Shown in pieces: positions 56,783-64,000 of a DNA stretch of 64,000 nucleotides. Both the position numbers and the translations under genes were made by a program. This DNA is from an uncultured Geobacteraceae bacterium (lineage in GTDB: Bacteria > Desulfobacterota > Desulfuromonadia > Geobacterales > Pseudopelobacteraceae). The notes beneath the pieces were generated by a model. It saw only the letters and a list, made by a program, of their open reading frames with translations. It was not told the origin of the DNA and made no database searches. Numbering within the stretch: position 1 is the stretch's first letter; each line of letters opens with the position of its first letter. Location: assembly GCA_903901875.1 (NCBI GenBank), contig CAIUSO010000016.1:1-64000 (forward strand), in the 5' to 3' direction.

Positions 56783-59700
56783 TCATGAAAAAAGCGATGT
56801 AATCATACGTGCGGTTCTGGTCCATGTAAAAGTATCTATAAGGTCACACCGACCAAAAGAAAACGTCTTTAAATTTGATTTAGCTTCTGTTGCGCATTTC
56901 CCCATTATGTCAATCAGCGCATCCAAGTCCGGGTCAAGATACGCACTAATTGGTGTGTTCTGTACAACAACATGCTCATGTTTCCTACTCGGTATTTTTA
57001 TTGACGTCATTTCATTACAAAAATCATCAGTCGAGCCACCGTCAGTTACTATAGCTTTAAGTCCGCTTGCAATCGCCTCAATGACCGGCAAATTGAACCC
57101 CTCGGCACGATAGGGAGACAGATAATAATCCGACTGACTGTACAATGAACGCAATTGCTCAATGGTAAGGGTTGAAGGTATTATCTTCACAGAATCCATA
57201 CCTGCGGCATCGAGCGTGATTTCACCTGATGAGGCCAGATTACTAATCATGCTGTGGGCAGAAACACCATACAGTTCCTGCTGATCTTTAATTATGAGCC
57301 GCGCATTGGCATGTCTTTCCCGGACTTTAAAAAAAGACTTAAGAATCAGATCCATCCCTTTATTCCACAACGGTGATCCCACATTCAGAAAGATAACATC
57401 ATCCTCTTTGTAACCTAGATTAGTCCTAATTTGAAGCCGATCAGACGTACTCAGGGGGAAATATTTTGTGCTGTCAACACCCAACGGAACCACAACAACG
57501 TGCGCCGGACTGAAACCATAATCAATGATTCGATCACGACTCCATCGAGAAGAGGTAATGATATAATTGCCATTATTCTGGTAGCTTTGAATATCAGGGG
57601 TTGATAAGAAGTTGCTACTGGACAAGCCAAGTTCCGTAATCATGAATGTCAGAATTTGAGCATTACTGCATTCAAGATTGGTCGGAAAATGTACTCGTAA
57701 AATATTTGACACAGCTTCACCAGAATAGGTCTTTATCTGTGTAATGATTTGTTGTTCAGTTAAGGTAAATCCCGCACCATTTTTATCTTTATTCCATTGT
57801 TGGTTAAAGTAAGGCATCTCCTGCTGGAATAATTCAAGAGAACTATCTTTTGACAACGCAAGCAATTGATACTGATTTACCATGGCATAGGAATGATTAA
57901 TACCTGTCCACCCTTGAACAAGAAGCGATCTCTGGGCATCCTTACTTTCAGACACAAGGCCAAGCACTTCATGAACTTTTGTCTCTCCTGTTTCTATTAT
58001 ATGTTTTTTCTCATCGAAAGAAGCAATCTGCTCTTTCAATGCACGAGCAACGGCATTTTCAAGATCCAGTGTGATGCGTGGCATATCAAAAACAGGGCTG
58101 GATATTTTGGCGTGGTGCAACTTATTCTTTATTTTCGCAAGCTCACCGGCAGATAAGGCTAAATGTACCGCCCGTTCTTCGTACTCGGCCAGACTGTTCG
58201 TTATCAACTCAGTGAGGCCGAGGTTCTTTAGCAAGCTTCCCGCCATACGGGATGAAAATGTTTTACCAGAACAGGTAAGTAACGGCAGTTCCATCCACAA
58301 TGCATCATTTGCTGTAGTGCCACCGTTGAATGGGAACGTATCCAGGAAAAGATCTGCAAGCTGATATCTGGCGAGGTAGTTCGGTGGTGCAACCCGCGAC
58401 GCAAAAACAAGCCTCTGAGCATCTATACCCCGTATATATGCTTCTTTAACCATGTTTTCCTGAGCCCATTCGTTATCAGCCAGAAGCCAAAGTACGCTGT
58501 GTGGTACTCGCTTAAGTATATTCATCCAAACGGTAAACATTTCCGGCGTAAATTTATAATTATTATTAAAAGCACAAAATACCAAGGCATCTACGGGAAG
58601 ATTATTTTCAACTCTGTGCGATTTTTCAGCGACTTCCCGTCTGGTGTCGCTGACCTGAAAACAGTTCGGTAAGTAGAGTGGCTTTTCGGTAAAATAAGGA
58701 GCCAGTTCGTCAGGGATCAGATAGTTGTCCGATATAACATAATCAATCCAAGGAAGTGCGGTTGTTCCGGTATAACCTAAATAGGTAATTTGCACCGAAG
58801 CAGGCCGATAGGAAAGAATTTGTGGCCGGGCCCCCGAGGTAAGACCTTGAAGGTCAATGAGAATATCAATCTCATGGGATCGAATACATTCAGCCGCTTC
58901 CCGGTCACCCATCTGGCCGATGGGTATATATTGGTCCATGGCCGAAATCACTCGACTACGCAACGACGTACCATCTTCACGGCTCCAGCTGAAACCGTAA
59001 ATTTCAAAATTGACATGGTTGTGAAGTTCAAAAAGCTGGACGGTCAGTAGAGATACCGCATGGAGACAGAAATCCGACGACAGGTATCCCACCCTGATCC
59101 GCTCGTGGCCATACCCGCCAGGAGGTGCCATATTTTCTGTTTCAAACGAATATTTATGTGCCACAAAGCGTTTGGCGATAGAAAGCAAAAGCGGAGGATC
59201 ATCAAAGGCGGCAACCGATGCCAGAGGAGATGTTCCGCTGATCATCTCCTCTCGGGTAATCCCCTCCGGCGGGTTATAGATGGGCCACCGGCACATTTTT
59301 TGCCTGAGATGCACGAGGTGGAGCAACACATCCTTCTGGGTCGAATCGATTGCAAAACTCTCCTCGAGGGCTGCAAGAGAATCCTGATAGTTTCTTTCTA
59401 TTTCAAGTAACCGCCCCAGATTATTCAATGCGTGCAGCTGCAAAGATCGGTTCTCAGGCTGTGCTATTTCCTCAAAAGCAAGAGCAGCCCGCCACTGGGC
59501 CAGAGCCTCATCGGCAAGCCCCCGAGCTTCCAGGCAGTTGGCAAGATTCATCCGTGCCTGCAGAAAATTTGAATTCAACCCCAGAGCCTTTCGGTACATC
59601 GCCTCAGCCTGTGCACTCTGCCCATCAGAGGACATGAGCACCCCACAATTGAAACAGCCAATGTATACCAGAGCATTTGGCGTCATATCAATCCAGATAC

Positions 59701-59857
59701 AGTACAATTCAATAGCGACCCTCCGCTGCCCTGCTGCTGACAGCCTGTCGGAAAGCACCATTACGTCGCTCAGCTCAAGCACACCAAGGCGCGCCTGCTC
59801 ATACGCCCCCTTAATTTCTTCATCACTGACCACTATCACACCACTACCAACCACCAT
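56783..59857 (-). CDS. TPR-GT41-GT4 tandem glycosyltransferase (O-GlcNAc-transferase-like)
   Basis: 1024 residues with three parts. TPR-like helices occupy about 10-190. A GT41 domain spans about 250-610: GYLSSDFCLHA (258-267), NNNYKFTPEMF with Lys435 in the place of the UDP-binding Lys of OGT, and DTFPFNGGTT (506-515), where bacterial members have Gly for the human His. A second, GT4-type domain fills about 640-1024, with SRWSRDRII, NVGSPLWNKGMDLIL and the E-x7-E motif at Glu919/Glu927. No signal peptide, so cytoplasmic. Such enzymes glycosylate Ser, Thr or Asn of proteins. Directly downstream of the Ser/Thr-rich repeat protein, its likely acceptor. GAGGGG precedes the ATG. Confidence 0.87.
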   Translation of the reverse strand: MVVGSGVIVVSDEEIKGAYEQARLGVLELSDVMVLSDRLSAAGQRRVAIELYCIWIDMTPNALVYIGCFNCGVLMSSDGQSAQAEAMYRKALGLNSNFLQARMNLANCLEARGLADEALAQWRAALAFEEIAQPENRSLQLHALNNLGRLLEIERNYQDSLAALEESFAIDSTQKDVLLHLVHLRQKMCRWPIYNPPEGITREEMISGTSPLASVAAFDDPPLLLSIAKRFVAHKYSFETENMAPPGGYGHERIRVGYLSSDFCLHAVSLLTVQLFELHNHVNFEIYGFSWSREDGTSLRSRVISAMDQYIPIGQMGDREAAECIRSHEIDILIDLQGLTSGARPQILSYRPASVQITYLGYTGTTALPWIDYVISDNYLIPDELAPYFTEKPLYLPNCFQVSDTRREVAEKSHRVENNLPVDALVFCAFNNNYKFTPEMFTVWMNILKRVPHSVLWLLADNEWAQENMVKEAYIRGIDAQRLVFASRVAPPNYLARYQLADLFLDTFPFNGGTTANDALWMELPLLTCSGKTFSSRMAGSLLKNLGLTELITNSLAEYEERAVHLALSAGELAKIKNKLHHAKISSPVFDMPRITLDLENAVARALKEQIASFDEKKHIIETGETKVHEVLGLVSESKDAQRSLLVQGWTGINHSYAMVNQYQLLALSKDSSLELFQQEMPYFNQQWNKDKNGAGFTLTEQQIITQIKTYSGEAVSNILRVHFPTNLECSNAQILTFMITELGLSSSNFLSTPDIQSYQNNGNYIITSSRWSRDRIIDYGFSPAHVVVVPLGVDSTKYFPLSTSDRLQIRTNLGYKEDDVIFLNVGSPLWNKGMDLILKSFFKVRERHANARLIIKDQQELYGVSAHSMISNLASSGEITLDAAGMDSVKIIPSTLTIEQLRSLYSQSDYYLSPYRAEGFNLPVIEAIASGLKAIVTDGGSTDDFCNEMTSIKIPSRKHEHVVVQNTPISAYLDPDLDALIDIMGKCATEAKSNLKTFSFGRCDLIDTFTWTRTARMITSLFS

Positions 59858-59888
59858 GAGCTATCCCCTCTGCAGTTTAAACTTAAAA

Positions 59889-59918
59889 CGCAGAGCCACA
59901 ATGTTCTGTGGCTCTGCG
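59889..59918 (-). terminator. Hairpin between the repeat protein and the GT41-GT4 gene
   Basis: A perfect 12-bp stem (59889-59900 with 59907-59918), six-base loop, followed on the minus strand by TTTTAAGTTT. It may partly end transcription after the repeat protein gene, so that less message reaches the glycosyltransferases. Confidence 0.75.
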
Positions 59919-59945
59919 TCAGGTTACAACACACTATAGGTCAAA

Positions 59946-62900
59946 TCAACCCAAAAAGTCTTTGTGTACAGTGCTGGGAACCTGGACCGGCAGTGGCCCC
60001 ACAGTACTGTGCTTGTGATCATCGCCATAAGCAATCATAGTTCCGGCTGGTTTCCAGCTAAGTTGCTGTCCGGTCAGTACGGCAGCCCCGCTCAATGCAC
60101 CACCAGGCAACTGCTCATCCAGTAAAGATTTGCTATCATTTGATGCAATGAACGATACCGCATCTACCGCAGTAGCGAGCGAACTGCCGGCTTTACCAAT
60201 GTCTGCAAGTGAAGTCATATCAGCGGCAGTCAAGCCGTTCAGCATCTCCGTAGAGAGGTTCCTGCCCCCGGCAGTGAGCATAGCAGATACAGGACCTTCG
60301 GCAGAAAGGGCCGTGAATTTCTGCTGCGACAGAGTGCCTAACTGCTCCGTCGTCAAAGATGAAATAGCACCCGTACTGCCATTATTGTCGAAATAAACGT
60401 CGGCAAGCTCTCTAATCGAACCATCAGTCGCCGTATATGTTGAATCGAGTAGCGTCCAGTTACCGTTACTGCCGATGGCCGTCTTGACAGCATCCAGATT
60501 CAGCTCGGCCACACCCAGTGACGGAAGTGTAAACAGCTCAGATACCTGTGTCACACCATCCATATTACCATCTTCCCACACTTTGAGACCGCTCCATGCG
60601 CTATCGGCACTATTAAGTACCCCATCGCCATTGGAATCCAGACTCTTCAGAGCGGCAAAACCATCCGGAGCAATGCTGCCGTCCGGCAATACGGTCGAAG
60701 TACCAAACAACTCACTGCCACTGTCAATAACACCGTTGCCGTTAACATCCCGCACCAGAAAGCCGTTACCAGAGGTTATCCAGCCGACGTTTTCGGTGGT
60801 TCCATCAGCATTGAGATCGAAGTTAATACCTGCGTTCACTCCGACCGTTTTGACCCCCATGCCATCAAGATTGAGAACAAGCGGAGAACTCAGGAACGAA
60901 TTATATTGTGACGTTGACATCGCAGCAACCTGAGCAGGTGTAAACGCAGTATCCAATCTTGCACTGTGAATAGCAGCGATATCAGCGGTAGTAAGTGCTT
61001 TTATCTGTGCCGTTGACAGAGCAGCAATCGACGTTGTAGAGAGTCCGATAACCTGTAACGTGGTCAGGGCCCCGATATCAGCCGTATTCAATTTGGCAAG
61101 GTTCGTCGTACCCAGCGCATTAAGTAACGACGCGCTCATGTTACGAACTTGTGCGGTGGTCAACGCACTCACCTGTGAAGTGCTCATGTTGGCAAACATT
61201 GTCGTCCCGAGAGAATTCAGCTGAGCCGTTGTCAATGAACGCACAGCGGCAGAGTTTAATGCCTGAAAACTAGTAGTCGTCATGGCGTCAAGGTCAGCGA
61301 TGCTGATGGCGCGAACCTGGGCGGTGGTCAGGACACCTAACTGTACGCTTGTCAGGTTGTTGAGTACCGAAGTTCCCAGCCCGTTAATCTGGGCGGTGGT
61401 TAATGCACGTATATCTGCACTTGACAAAGCTTTCAAGCTATTGTCCAACAGCGCGTTAATCGTATCAGTACTCAAGATACGGACTTGAGCGGTTGTCAGG
61501 GCGGCCATTTGTGTCGTTGTCAATAAATTTAAGGTAGTGCTGGTCAGTGCACCCATCTGACCCGTCGAAAGTGACGCCACCTGCGCCGAGGTCAGTTGTA
61601 GCAGAGTGCTCGTGCTCATCGTATTGAGTACCGTCGTGTTTAAGGCCGAGATCTGCATTGAACTCAATGTAACCAGCTGCCCAGTGGAAAAATGACTGAG
61701 CTGATCGGTCGACAGGGCTTTGATCTGTGCGGTGGACAGACTGCGAACCGCAACCGATGAAAGTGCTGTCAAGTTTGTTGTAGAAAGCCCGTTCAAGGCA
61801 TCACTGTTCAGTGACCGAAGCTGAACCGTGGTGAGCTGAGTCATCTGGGTGGTAGTGAGAAGATTCAGTGCCGAACTGCCAAGGGAATTGATCTGTGAGG
61901 CTGTCAGGGCACGAACTGAATTGCTTGAGAGCACATTTAGATTCCCTGAACTCAGACTGTTCAGAACGGTGGTGTTGATGGCGGCAAGCTGGGCCGTGCT
62001 CAGCAAGCTGATTTGTGTTGTAGTAAAGCTGGCAAGCTGCGCCGTGGTCAGGCTTTTTATTTCAGCTGTGGTTAGTGCCTTCTCCTGGGCACTCGTCAGA
62101 ACACTGATTGTCGTCGTATTCAGTCCAGGAATCTGCCCCGTTGTCAAGAGCGCAATCTGGGTGGGCGACAGTGCCTGAAATGGCACCGTAGTGAGAGGTT
62201 GAAGGGTTATGGTACTGAAAATCTGGCCGGCCGACAAGGCGTTAATACTATCAACGTTTAGCGCCTGTAACTGAACGGTGGTAAGCAGTTTCAACTGAGA
62301 GACACTCAGGTTTGTAATGCCGGTGGTATTAAGGCCATTTACCTGTGACGTGGTCAGACTCCTGATATCACTTGAATTTAATATTTGAATGTTTGTAGAA
62401 ACGAGCCCGTTCAGTGCTTCAATTGTCAAGGCGCGAACCTGCGCCGTATTGAGGACACTCAGTACAGCCGGGCTCATACTGTTAAACTTGTCAGCACTCA
62501 AGACGCCGATGGCGGATGGGGTCAGTGCCTTGACCTGACCGCTGGTCAGATTGGTGACAATGGCAGTGGTAAGGGCACTGATCTGATCCGTCGTGAGAAC
62601 CTTCACCGCCGAGGTGGCAAGTGCCTGCACGGCAGTCAAAGTCAGTGCGTTAAGGGCGTCCCCGCTCAAGGATGGAATCAGGTTGGTACTCAACGAGGCG
62701 ACCTGACTGGTGGTCATGCCGTTTAGTACCGAAGTGGTAAAGTTACCGGCCTGGTAGGTGGTCAGCCCCTTCAGCTGAGCCACTGACAGTGCCTTCATAT
62801 TGGTGGTCGTCAACGCATTGATACCGTCACTGCTCAGTGCCCGCACCTGGCCGGTAGTGAGTATGGCCATCTGCGATCCATTCAGACTATTCAACTGGCT

Positions 62901-64000
62901 GGTGCTGAGAGCAGCGACATCAAGAGTGGTAAGCGACTTGACCTGATTGGTCCCAAGATGACTGATTGTGGTCGTATTCATATCCGTTATCTGATATGGG
63001 GCCAGCGCAATGATTTCCCCAGAGGTCAGTGCCTGGAGATGGCTGACGTCTAATCCGTTGAGAGCCTCACTTGTCATTGACTGGATCTGGTTGGTCCCCA
63101 GTGACGCTATCTGAAGGGTGCTCATTACGTTCAGTGTGGTAGAGCCCAGCGAGTTTAACTGCTCGACGGTCAGGGAGCGGATGGCAGCAGAGCCGATGGC
63201 CTGCAGGCTGGTTGAGCCAAGTCCCTTCAGTGCATCGGCGTTAAGCATGGCAAGCTGGGCTCCGCTCAGTGAGGCTATCTGGCTGGAAAGCATATTGTAC
63301 AGGGCGGTGGAGCTGAGCTCTGGCAGCTGGTTGGTGGTGAGGGCACGTATCTCTGCCGTAGTAAGAGCCGGCATATTGGTTGAGTTCAGTGAATTAACCA
63401 CGTCAGGTGTCAGAGCAGCTATCTGCGTAATCGACAATGACCCGAGCTGGCTGGTAGACAAATTGTTAAGTGTTACCGTATTTAATGAACTCACCTGGTC
63501 ATTAGTCAGCGAAAAAATTGCCGACGTAGTAAGTGCCTGCAGATTTTGCTGGGTAAAACCGTTCAACTCATCTGTGCTGAGCGCAAGCACCTGAGCTGTC
63601 GACAACTGGGCCAGTAGGCCAATCCCCAGGCCGTTCAACTGTGTCGTGGTCATACTGTTGATAAGCCCGGCCGACAGGGCACGCACCTGGTTAGTTGCCA
63701 GGCCGCCCAGGGTACTACTGTTCATGCCACTGACCTGAACCGAGGTCAGGGCTGCCACTTCCACCGTTGTCAATGCCTGCATATTGGTTGAACCAAGTGC
63801 ATCAAGGTGGACTGCCGTGAGTGCCTGGATCTGTGACGTGGTAAGGGAAGCCAGCTGAGTAGTATTCATATTGGTCAGGGCGGTTGTCGTCAGTACGGCC
63901 ACAATACCCGTAGAGATGTTCCGGATATCTTCCGTACCGAGGGCCCGCATATTGTTAATTCCCAGGCCGATAAGATCAGCACTGTTCAATGCTTGGACCT
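59946..64000 (-). CDS. Giant Ser/Thr-rich octapeptide-repeat protein with Ca-binding-like C-terminal region (5' end outside window)
   Basis: The frame is open to the window edge, so the N-terminus is missing; a TTG at 63989 lies within the repeats and is not the start. Over about 1000 visible residues the sequence is a string of eight-residue units of the form (S/T)xx(I/L/V)xxL(S/T). Seven units make a higher unit of 56 residues that recurs, recognisable by QVRAL, then DALNGL or NAL, then TTNL..L. The C-terminal part (about 1030-1200) has DVNGNGVIDSGSELFG, LDSNGDGVLNSADSAW and VWEDGNMDGVTQ, Asp-rich loops seen at the ends of large secreted, often type-I-secreted, proteins. No Cys is seen in the repeats. 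It is probably a surface or secreted structural protein and possible substrate of the adjacent glycosyltransferases. Confidence 0.85.
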   Translation of the reverse strand, partial: VQALNSADLIGLGINNMRALGTEDIRNISTGIVAVLTTTALTNMNTTQLASLTTSQIQALTAVHLDALGSTNMQALTTVEVAALTSVQVSGMNSSTLGGLATNQVRALSAGLINSMTTTQLNGLGIGLLAQLSTAQVLALSTDELNGFTQQNLQALTTSAIFSLTNDQVSSLNTVTLNNLSTSQLGSLSITQIAALTPDVVNSLNSTNMPALTTAEIRALTTNQLPELSSTALYNMLSSQIASLSGAQLAMLNADALKGLGSTSLQAIGSAAIRSLTVEQLNSLGSTTLNVMSTLQIASLGTNQIQSMTSEALNGLDVSHLQALTSGEIIALAPYQITDMNTTTISHLGTNQVKSLTTLDVAALSTSQLNSLNGSQMAILTTGQVRALSSDGINALTTTNMKALSVAQLKGLTTYQAGNFTTSVLNGMTTSQVASLSTNLIPSLSGDALNALTLTAVQALATSAVKVLTTDQISALTTAIVTNLTSGQVKALTPSAIGVLSADKFNSMSPAVLSVLNTAQVRALTIEALNGLVSTNIQILNSSDIRSLTTSQVNGLNTTGITNLSVSQLKLLTTVQLQALNVDSINALSAGQIFSTITLQPLTTVPFQALSPTQIALLTTGQIPGLNTTTISVLTSAQEKALTTAEIKSLTTAQLASFTTTQISLLSTAQLAAINTTVLNSLSSGNLNVLSSNSVRALTASQINSLGSSALNLLTTTQMTQLTTVQLRSLNSDALNGLSTTNLTALSSVAVRSLSTAQIKALSTDQLSHFSTGQLVTLSSMQISALNTTVLNTMSTSTLLQLTSAQVASLSTGQMGALTSTTLNLLTTTQMAALTTAQVRILSTDTINALLDNSLKALSSADIRALTTAQINGLGTSVLNNLTSVQLGVLTTAQVRAISIADLDAMTTTSFQALNSAAVRSLTTAQLNSLGTTMFANMSTSQVSALTTAQVRNMSASLLNALGTTNLAKLNTADIGALTTLQVIGLSTTSIAALSTAQIKALTTADIAAIHSARLDTAFTPAQVAAMSTSQYNSFLSSPLVLNLDGMGVKTVGVNAGINFDLNADGTTENVGWITSGNGFLVRDVNGNGVIDSGSELFGTSTVLPDGSIAPDGFAALKSLDSNGDGVLNSADSAWSGLKVWEDGNMDGVTQVSELFTLPSLGVAELNLDAVKTAIGSNGNWTLLDSTYTATDGSIRELADVYFDNNGSTGAISSLTTEQLGTLSQQKFTALSAEGPVSAMLTAGGRNLSTEMLNGLTAADMTSLADIGKAGSSLATAVDAVSFIASNDSKSLLDEQLPGGALSGAAVLTGQQLSWKPAGTMIAYGDDHKHSTVGPLPVQVPSTVHKDFLG

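Noticed and set aside
61849-63594. Plus-strand open frames opposite the repeat protein
   Set aside because: They arise from the periodic codon pattern of the repeat gene and have no start or ribosome signals of their own.
59946-64000. CRISPR-like appearance of the repetitive DNA
   Set aside because: Repeats are degenerate, contiguous, in-frame and coding; there are no identical direct repeats with unique spacers.

Overview
The window reads as a chromosomal segment of a Gram-negative member of the Desulfuromonadota, most like the Geobacterales. Supporting signs are a periplasmic multihaem c-type cytochrome, LolA, an Mla-type lipid transport operon with a TolC-like protein, two NtrC-family sigma-54 activators with their kinases, RimO, YgiQ, cobalamin-dependent MetH, and the order rplM-rpsI then argC. 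The taxonomic call is inference from gene content; no rRNA or tRNA gene was found. Most of the window is GC-rich housekeeping DNA with short gaps. Two stretches are visibly more AT-rich: the restriction-modification pair at about 2.95-4.75 kb and the glycosyltransferase/NHL cluster at about 52.3-59.9 kb.

Layout. 0-9.2 kb: a Pro-rich membrane-anchored protein, ovothiol synthase OvoA, a putative type II restriction enzyme overlapping a cytosine-5 methyltransferase, MetH and a seven-haem cytochrome. 9.3-18.4 kb: pyrophosphatase-RsgA pair, SrkA kinase, TypA, a CoA-binding protein with ProA, and an unusual lipoprotein with an Omp85-like barrel. 18.4-28.9 kb: a long minus-strand run of gatC-gatA-gatB-cheA, then lolA, yajQ, rimO and a two-component system. 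29-34.5 kb: rplM-rpsI, a MalY/PatB aminotransferase, argC-ygiQ and a cold-shock gene. 34.7-38.8 kb: mlaE-mlaF-mlaD-tolC-mlaC. 38.9-45.6 kb: a small ribbon-helix-helix gene, dctA with a textbook sigma-54 promoter, the sigma-54 regulator and sensor kinase probably driving it, HpnI-like glycosyltransferase and an MnmM-like methyltransferase. 45.7-52.3 kb: pseudouridine synthase, AMMECR1 protein, deformylase, ACT protein, a PIN-toxin/Phd-antitoxin pair, a molybdopterin oxidoreductase and a ROK kinase.

The most unusual part is 52.3-64.0 kb, read leftwards as one probable transcription unit. It begins outside the window with a giant Ser/Thr-rich protein built from about 128 visible eight-residue units, grouped in sevens (56 residues), and ending in a Ca-binding-like C-terminal region. 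A hairpin follows. Next come a 1024-residue protein joining TPRs, a GT41 (O-GlcNAc-transferase-like) domain and a GT4 domain, then a fucosyltransferase-like protein with C-terminal TPRs, then a lipoprotein with about 18 NHL repeats (enough for three six-bladed propellers). My leading hypothesis is a self-contained surface glycoprotein system in which the two glycosyltransferases decorate Ser/Thr residues of the repeat protein and the NHL lipoprotein acts at the cell surface. This is inference from gene neighbourhood and composition.

Regulatory DNA worth attention: the -24/-12 element before dctA with upstream palindromes, the palindromic operator on the antitoxin promoter, inverted repeats before metH, typA and between proA and the Omp85-like gene, and several clear intrinsic terminators.
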